Positions 53,588 through 57,799 of a DNA stretch of 57,799 nt are shown here, one piece after another. The translations under genes were made by a program, and so were the position numbers. The stretch lies in the NCBI GenBank assembly GCA_017534705.1, contig JAFXVU010000025.1, positions 1 to 57,799 of the forward strand. Reading direction: 5' to 3'. Numbering within the stretch: position 1 is the first letter of the stretch; the number at the start of each line of letters is the position of its first letter. The DNA is from Bacteroidaceae bacterium. Lineage in GTDB: Bacteria > Bacteroidota > Bacteroidia > Bacteroidales > Bacteroidaceae. The notes beneath the pieces are model-generated. The model was not told where the DNA came from, ran no database searches, and saw only the letters and a list, made by a program, of their open reading frames with translations.

Positions 53588-53674
53588 CGGAAGAAGGGGG
53601 ATTCGAACCCCCGGTACGGTTACCCGTACGGCAGTTTAGCAAACTGCTGGTTTCAGCCACTCACCCATCCTTCC
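53588..53674 (-). tRNA. tRNA-Ser, anticodon GCU
   Basis: An 87-nt class II tRNA on the - strand. Acceptor stem GGAAGGA/TTCTTCC, anticodon stem gcagt/actgc with loop TTGCTAA (anticodon GCT, reading AGC/AGU), a long variable arm with a cgtacgg/ccgtac-type stem, a GTTCGAATC T-arm and G discriminator. No CCA is encoded, unlike its neighbour. Confidence 0.94.
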
Positions 53675-53772
53675 TGGACTTGTCCTGAATTTTGACAGCG
53701 CAATGTGGATTTCTCCCCACATTTGGAAATGTTTGCCAACTATTTCCAGCACTCTTTCCGTCAAATGCGATG

Positions 53773-53804
53773 CAAAGTTACAACTATTATTTATATGCAC
53801 CAAA
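53773..53804 (-). promoter_or_regulatory. Promoter of the tRNA-Ser/tRNA-Glu unit
   Basis: On the - strand TTTG (53804-53801), a 20-base spacer and TAACTTTG (53780-53773) match the Bacteroidetes consensus exactly. It begins just 18 nt after the manC stop, so manC transcripts could also read into the tRNAs. Confidence 0.75.
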
Positions 53805-53821
53805 CTTTTGACTGCTTTTTT

Positions 53822-54886
53822 TCAGTTTTCAGAGAAAAATTTTATTCTCTGTTCTTCCGACAATTTGCAGACGAGAAGCGTATCCTCATGTTCTGCAATG
53901 ATATAGCCGTCAAGACCCTGTACCACCACTTTGCGTTCACCTGTGGTGTGGATGATGCAGTTTCTCGATTCATAGACGTTGATGTTGGTACCTATCAGGG
54001 CATTATTCGCCTCGTCGCAAGGACTGAGTTTGTGCAGAGCGCTCCATGTACCCACATCGCTCCAACCGAAGTCGGCGGGATAGACAAAAATCTCGTCGGC
54101 TTTCTCCAGAATGGCGTAATCCACCGAGATGTTCTCGCATTTGGGATAGACTTCGTTGATGAGTTCCTGCTCCTTGTCTGTACCATAGTAGGGCAGGAGC
54201 GACTCGAAGGTTCTCGATAGCACGGGTTGATAAACCCTGAAAGCGTTGACAATCGTGTTGACATTCCAAATGAAGAGACCTGAGTTCCAAAAGAAGTTGT
54301 CGCTCTTGATGTATCGCTTGGCGGTTTCAAGGTCTGGCTTTTCCTTGAACTGGTCCACACGGAAGATGTTCTTGTTGCGGGGAGAAGAGTAGGAGAGGTC
54401 CGCCTGGATGTAGCCGTAGCCTGTTTCCGGACGGTTGGGCTTCATTCCGAGTGTCACAATCGTATCGGAGTTCTCCGTGAAGTCAAGCGCTGAAGTGACA
54501 ACCTTTTGGAAGTGCTGTGTGTTGAGGATGATGTGGTCGCTGGGAGCAACGACAATGTTGGCATTGGGATTCTTCGACTTGATTCTCCAACTGACATAGG
54601 CAATACATGGGGCGGTGTTGCGTCGGCAGGGCTCCAGCAGGATGTTCTCAACTGGCAGCTCGGGCAGCTGCTCCCTGACCACCTGGGCGTAGTTGGCTGA
54701 GGTGACAACCCATACGTTCTCGGGTTGGCAGAGGTCTTTGAATCGGTCATAGGTCATCTGGATGAAGGTGCGACCGCATCCAAGTATGTCGATGAACTGC
54801 TTGGGGGTGTCGACTGTACTCATGGGCCAGAATCTACTACCAACTCCACCTGCCATAATCACTACATGAACATTGTTCTTAAACAT
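53822..54886 (-). CDS. manC: Mannose-1-phosphate guanylyltransferase
   Basis: With the ATG at 54886 the protein has 354 residues; a GTG at 54892 is possible. Signatures: HVVIMAGGVGSRFWPMST (the nucleotide-binding GGxGxRxWP loop), TPKQFIDI, LEPCRRNTAPCIAY, APSDHII, TGYGYIQ, EKPDLETAKRY and FFWNSGLFIWN. It makes GDP-mannose from GTP and mannose 1-phosphate, a donor for surface glycans and the precursor of GDP-fucose. Only the nucleotidyltransferase and short beta-helix part is present, without the phosphomannose-isomerase domain of bifunctional forms. It is about 29 kb from the polysaccharide locus but may supply it. It shares a compact divergent promoter region with the DUF5020 gene. Confidence 0.92.
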   Translation of the reverse strand: MFKNNVHVVIMAGGVGSRFWPMSTVDTPKQFIDILGCGRTFIQMTYDRFKDLCQPENVWVVTSANYAQVVREQLPELPVENILLEPCRRNTAPCIAYVSWRIKSKNPNANIVVAPSDHIILNTQHFQKVVTSALDFTENSDTIVTLGMKPNRPETGYGYIQADLSYSSPRNKNIFRVDQFKEKPDLETAKRYIKSDNFFWNSGLFIWNVNTIVNAFRVYQPVLSRTFESLLPYYGTDKEQELINEVYPKCENISVDYAILEKADEIFVYPADFGWSDVGTWSALHKLSPCDEANNALIGTNINVYESRNCIIHTTGERKVVVQGLDGYIIAEHEDTLLVCKLSEEQRIKFFSEN

Positions 54887-54909
54887 AATCACACAGTTTT
54901 TTTATTTTT

Positions 54910-54943
54910 TTTGCAAAAGTATAAAATAAAGGTAATATATTTG
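54910..54943 (+). promoter_or_regulatory. Promoter of the DUF5020 gene
   Basis: TTTG at 54910-54913 and TATATTTG at 54936-54943 with a 22-base spacer. It occupies the same 38 bp as the divergent manC promoter. Confidence 0.55.
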
Positions 54944-54947
54944 CAAA
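54914..54947 (-). promoter_or_regulatory. Promoter of manC
   Basis: On the - strand TTTG (54947-54944) and TACTTTTG (54921-54914) with a 22-base spacer. Each box abuts the opposite-strand box of the DUF5020 promoter, forming tttgcaaa palindromes. Confidence 0.55.
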
Positions 54948-54985
54948 TGATTGTTCATTTTAACCAAATAAAGAGTAAAAAGAAG

Positions 54986-55693
54986 ATGAAAAAGGTTTTA
55001 TTATTTAGTCTCCTGTCTGTTTTCTCGATGGCAGTGAGCGCACAGAATGTTCAGTTGCATTATGATTTCGGACGTCTTTTCTATCCCGACCAGGAAGCTG
55101 GACGTCAGCGTGTCACCATGACTTTGGAACAGTTCAAGGCCGACCAGTGGGGCTCGTGGTACTACTTCGTCGATGTGGATTTCAGCCGGAAGTTCACTGA
55201 AGGTGCCTATACCGAGATCTCCCGTGAGTTCAACCTTGGCAAGCAGTCACCATTTGCCGCACACATCGAGTACGACGGAGGACTCAACCGATTCGGTTCC
55301 TTCCAACAGGCCGCTTTGGTCGGAGGTGCATGGAACGGACACAATGCCGACTTCTCCACCACCTACAGTGTGCAGTTGATGTACAAGCAGTTCTTCAAGA
55401 GCTACGACTACACCCGAGCTTACGCCAGTGTGCAGCTGACGGGAGTGTGGAGCACAACCTTCGCAAACAAGGCCATGACTTTCTCTGGTTTCATCGATCT
55501 TTGGAGAGGAGAGAACGCATTTGGACATGGACAACTCGTGATGCTAACAGAACCTCAACTCTGGTATAACTTCAAAAACCAGCACCTTAGCATCGGTACA
55601 GAGGTGGAAATCAGCAACAACTTCATCTACAACACCTACAACGACGATTCGTTCTTCATCAACCCAACCCTCGCTCTCAAGTGGGCTTTCTAA
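54986..55693 (+). CDS. DUF5020 family outer-membrane protein
   Basis: The ATG at 54986 gives a 235-residue protein with signal peptide MKKVLLFSLLSVFSMAVSAQ. A frame open far upstream is non-homologous. The mature protein begins NVQLHYDFGRLFYPDQEAG, then VTMTLEQFKADQWGSWYYFV, TEISREFNLGK and HIEYDGGLNRFG, matching the Bacteroidetes DUF5020 family, which I remember as Tsx-like small outer-membrane barrels. Alternating aromatic strands and a terminal aromatic residue (ALKWAF) support a barrel inserted by the Bam complex. Transported substrate, if any, is unknown. It is divergent from manC. Confidence 0.8.
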   Translation: MKKVLLFSLLSVFSMAVSAQNVQLHYDFGRLFYPDQEAGRQRVTMTLEQFKADQWGSWYYFVDVDFSRKFTEGAYTEISREFNLGKQSPFAAHIEYDGGLNRFGSFQQAALVGGAWNGHNADFSTTYSVQLMYKQFFKSYDYTRAYASVQLTGVWSTTFANKAMTFSGFIDLWRGENAFGHGQLVMLTEPQLWYNFKNQHLSIGTEVEISNNFIYNTYNDDSFFINPTLALKWAF

Positions 55694-55702
55694 CCCTTGA
55701 TT

Positions 55703-55925
55703 CCCCCTCCCATCTAAGTTAAGAGGCTCTAACCAACTCCCCCTCCCATCTAATGGGAAAGGCTACTCACTAGGACTCCCCTCCCATCTAAGTTGAGAGG
55801 CTCTAACCAACTCCCCCCTCCCATCTAATGGGAAAGGCTACTCACTAGGACCCCCCTCCCATCTAAGTTGAGAGGCTCTTACCAACTCCCCTCCCATTTA
55901 AGGGGAGGGGGAGGGGTGGGGTAAT
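55703..55925. repeat. Tandem ~74-bp polypyrimidine repeat
   Basis: The unit (catctaagtt at 55711, 55785 and 55860; spacing 74 and 75) is rich in ccctccc runs with agaggctc and gggaaaggct elements, in two full copies and one partial. It merges into a ctcccatttaaggggaggg fold-back. It is the first part of the 748-nt gene-free stretch 55694-56441. Confidence 0.85.
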
Positions 55926-55946
55926 ACTAACAGCTAACAACTAACA

Positions 55947-56326
55947 GCTAATTGTGCCCTGTGCCCACCCCTTCCAAGTCCGGTGTCATCACCAGCAATC
56001 ATCCTGGTTGTGTGTAGGCCCGCAGTGCGGGTCTGATAGAACTTTTTTACCATTCATGTCCCCAAAGGGGACGCCTCTTAATAACCGTGGGTGCATGAAG
56101 CGAAGCTGAATGCACCCACGGATATTTCAAGTTATCTCCACACCACCGACCCTGAAGGGGTCGCTCGATTGTTGTTCTAAGTTGTTCCGTCGCGGACGCG
56201 ACGGCTTCTTCCCCACCAGCATGGATGTTGTTGTTTTAAGTTGTGATGAGTTGTTTCCAAATAAATCCTCGGCGGTAGCCAGAATGCCTTTAGGCGTTCC
56301 CTCCTTTCCTCCTCCAACTCCTTAGC
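55947..56326. repeat. 380-bp structured repeat module, copy B
   Basis: Gap-free counterpart of 51791-52170. The stem at 56085-56121 is a perfect 12-bp pairing here. The palindrome at 56187-56204 has central GA instead of TC. It is followed by the same trailing elements as copy A. Confidence 0.88.
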
Positions 56327-56383
56327 CGAAATAATAACCTTTGCATTGTTCCGTCGCTCTTCAACTCATTTCTCTTGATGAAC

Positions 56384-56420
56384 AAAAAAGAAGCGGGCGC
56401 GACCATTCGCGCCCGCTTCT
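56384..56420 (-). terminator. Terminator of the CMD-family gene
   Basis: A 14-bp perfect GC-rich stem (56389-56402 with 56407-56420) and four-base loop. On the - strand it runs into a T-tract, 21 nt after the stop of the CMD-family gene. Confidence 0.9.
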
Positions 56421-56441
56421 ATATCCTTTCCTAGCAACTAA

Positions 56442-57209
56442 CTACTCGTCAAAAGCGCTGTTGATAGCGTCGAGAGCCAGCAGCGTGCGTGGGAATCCAA
56501 TATAAGGAATCATAGCTGTGACAGCAGCCACCATCTTCGACTTCGAGTTGCCAACGTGCTTGTTCGCACGAGCGTGAAGTTCCATCAGTTTCTGAGCACC
56601 GCCCATAGAAGAAAGCAGGCAGAAGGTGTTGAGCTCGCGCTGCTGCATGGTCAGACCTGTACGGGTGTAGAATCCACCGAAACTGTAGTTGGCGATGAAC
56701 TCGTAGATGTGCTCCTGACCAACCGGAATCTTTGATTTTATCTCGTCGATAATCTCCTTGCCGAAAGCCTCTTCCAGCACCTCACGGCCCTTCTCCGTAC
56801 GGTTCTCCTCTGTTGTCGTGCCTTGGTCGTCAAGAGGCAACTTGATGTTGTTGTTCTCAAACTCATCGTTGAGGAACAGGATGAAGTCGAGCATCTTGGA
56901 GAATCCGATGTAGGGGAAAGCCTGATAGACAATCTCACGAATCTCGCGTGGCTTCACTCCCACGTTCAAACAAACGTTGACCATGGTCTGGAACTGGTGG
57001 TTTCCTTTGCTGCCTAGCGTCGATACCAGTTGTACCACACAACGCTCTGCCTCGGAAATCTCCGTCGTGTGCTCCAGCAGTTTGTCGAATGCGAAATTGT
57101 CATAGAGTTCAGTCAACTCAGGGTCGGTTTTCAACACGGTGACACTGTTGCGTGAGAAGAGTCTTCTAATCACCTGACGTGCCTTTTCGGTTATTTTCAC
57201 TTCCTTCAT
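56442..57209 (-). CDS. Carboxymuconolactone decarboxylase (CMD) family protein, two domains
   Basis: A 255-residue all-helical protein with two CMD-like halves. Around 40-115 is ERCVVQLVSTLGSKGNHQF with KPREIREIVYQAFPYIGF; around 165-250 is the weaker second repeat, RTGLTMQQRELNTFCLLSS with a SKSKMVAAVTAMIPYIGFP ending. The parallel PYIGF endings show internal duplication. The redox C-x-x-C of AhpD-type members is absent; only single Cys residues are present. Relatives include gamma-carboxymuconolactone decarboxylases and uncharacterised peroxidase-like proteins. The substrate is not predictable. There is no signal peptide, so it should be cytoplasmic. It is a single-gene unit with its own terminator. 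Confidence 0.85.
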   Translation of the reverse strand: MKEVKITEKARQVIRRLFSRNSVTVLKTDPELTELYDNFAFDKLLEHTTEISEAERCVVQLVSTLGSKGNHQFQTMVNVCLNVGVKPREIREIVYQAFPYIGFSKMLDFILFLNDEFENNNIKLPLDDQGTTTEENRTEKGREVLEEAFGKEIIDEIKSKIPVGQEHIYEFIANYSFGGFYTRTGLTMQQRELNTFCLLSSMGGAQKLMELHARANKHVGNSKSKMVAAVTAMIPYIGFPRTLLALDAINSAFDE

Positions 57210-57258
57210 GATATGGCTTTTATTTTAGTTAATTCATTTGTCTTTTTCTACGATTGGG

Positions 57259-57266
57259 CAAATATA
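57259..57266 (-). promoter_or_regulatory. -7 element of the CMD-family gene promoter
   Basis: The - strand reads TATATTTG, a full TAnnTTTG match, 50 nt upstream of the start. No clear -33 box is seen in the A/T-rich sequence beyond. Confidence 0.5.
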
Positions 57267-57387
57267 ATGTTTTTTTCTTGATTGATGAATTTTTTTGCGA
57301 AAAAAATATACTATTCATCAAAAACTGATACCAAAAGCCCTTAATCACGCTTTTTTTAGACCTCTGTTCAGTGGCAGCAGTCCATAG

Positions 57388-57552
57388 ACTCCCCTCCCTT
57401 TTAAGTTGAAAGTGTCTGCTGTTAATAAAACTCCCCTCCCATCTAAGGGAAAAGGCTCTATCCAACTCCCCTCCCATCTAAGGGGAGGGGTGGCCTTCGG
57501 CCGGGGTGGGGTGTCTAATTTCATCGCCGGCTACGCAGGCTGCCAGCCTGCG
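57388..57552. repeat. Repeat block C (polypyrimidine units plus palindrome)
   Basis: Three ctcccctccc(a/t)t(c/t)taag units, a ggccttcggcc fold-back and the cgcaggct-gcc-agcctgcg palindrome (57534-57552) shared with 51754-51772. A degenerate ccgtcgcg...gcggcgg element follows at 57592-57609. The gene-free stretch 57210-57799 otherwise shows no coding sequence. Confidence 0.75.
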
Positions 57553-57725
57553 AAACACTAGTAAATCCATTACTTGTTGTTCTATGTTGTTCCGTCGCGT
57601 CAGCGGCGGTCTCTCCTATATCCCGTTGGGGATAATGTTGTTGATAGTTGTTCTAACTTGTTTCCAATTATTTAGTTAAAACCTGAATCCTATCAGTTTT
57701 CTAGAACATTTCTTTTCATTGAATA

Positions 57726-57772
57726 AAAAAACATGTCTATTCATCATTATTCATGTTTTTTGATTAATTTTG
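57726..57772 (+). promoter_or_regulatory. Inverted repeat and -7 element before an off-window gene
   Basis: A 10-bp inverted repeat (aaaaaacatg at 57726-57735, catgtttttt at 57752-57761) is followed directly by TAATTTTG at 57765-57772, a full -7 match. It probably belongs to a gene starting beyond the right edge, with the repeat as a possible operator or hairpin. Confidence 0.4.
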
Positions 57773-57799
57773 CAATCTAACGTTAACACCAGAGCCTTA

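Noticed and set aside
56110..56325. + strand open frame of 71 codons in repeat copy B
   Set aside because: It lies wholly inside the structured module. Similar translated fragments appear wherever this repeat occurs, and stem positions vary by compensatory pairs rather than synonymous codons.

Overview
The window looks like chromosomal DNA of a Bacteroidales bacterium, most likely Prevotellaceae. Many intergenic regions carry the Bacteroidetes promoter form (TTTG near -33, TAnnTTTG near -7). Several genes belong to families I know mainly from this phylum: DUF5020, DUF6048, DUF6452, DUF4199, Bacteroidetes-type export lipoproteins and secreted TPR proteins ending their signal peptides in AQ or GQ. 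Identification is by motif recognition only; no database was searched.

Region 1 (1-25,909, all + strand) is a capsule/exopolysaccharide locus. It opens with the tail of an unidentified gene and a PHP-type (CpsB/YwqE) tyrosine phosphatase. It continues through a Wzx flippase, an EpsG-like Wzy polymerase, thirteen glycosyltransferases (seven GT2, five GT4, one GT32), three membrane acyltransferase-3 proteins, a hexapeptide acetyltransferase and a polysaccharide pyruvyl transferase. It closes with a Wza-like export lipoprotein that has its own promoter. Many genes overlap by 1-50 nt, so one long, translationally coupled operon is likely. Unusual members are a membrane-anchored endonuclease/exonuclease/phosphatase-fold enzyme, a DxD nucleotidyltransferase-like protein and a ParB/SerK-like protein. 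No initiating sugar-phosphate transferase and no sugar-nucleotide genes are visible in the locus; they may lie upstream or elsewhere.

Region 2 (26,009-33,258, - strand) holds prs, then a probable operon of DUF4199, a GtrB-like polyprenyl-phosphate glycosyltransferase, DUF6452, DUF6048 and apbE, and separately a phosphoethanolamine-transferase-like membrane enzyme. Region 3 (33,259-45,143, + strand) is housekeeping: a class A penicillin-binding protein, ligA, dapA, gyrA, two secreted TPR proteins and a small secreted FMN-binding protein whose flavinylation motif makes it a plausible ApbE substrate.

Region 4 (45,322-57,799) is mixed. It has a GH43-like enzyme, a 754-residue protein joining a RING-like zinc site to a TerD-like domain, a histidine phosphatase, an unknown lipoprotein, a SpoU methyltransferase, tRNA-Glu(CUC), tRNA-Ser(GCU), manC, a DUF5020 protein and a carboxymuconolactone-decarboxylase-family protein. 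Between these genes lie long gene-free stretches built from repeated, stem-loop-rich modules. A 380-bp module occurs twice, gap-free, at 51,791-52,170 and 55,947-56,326, with a compensatory base-pair change in one stem. Part of it (161 bp) is duplicated again at 52,223-52,383. This repeat family and the RING/TerD-like protein are the two most unusual things in the window.
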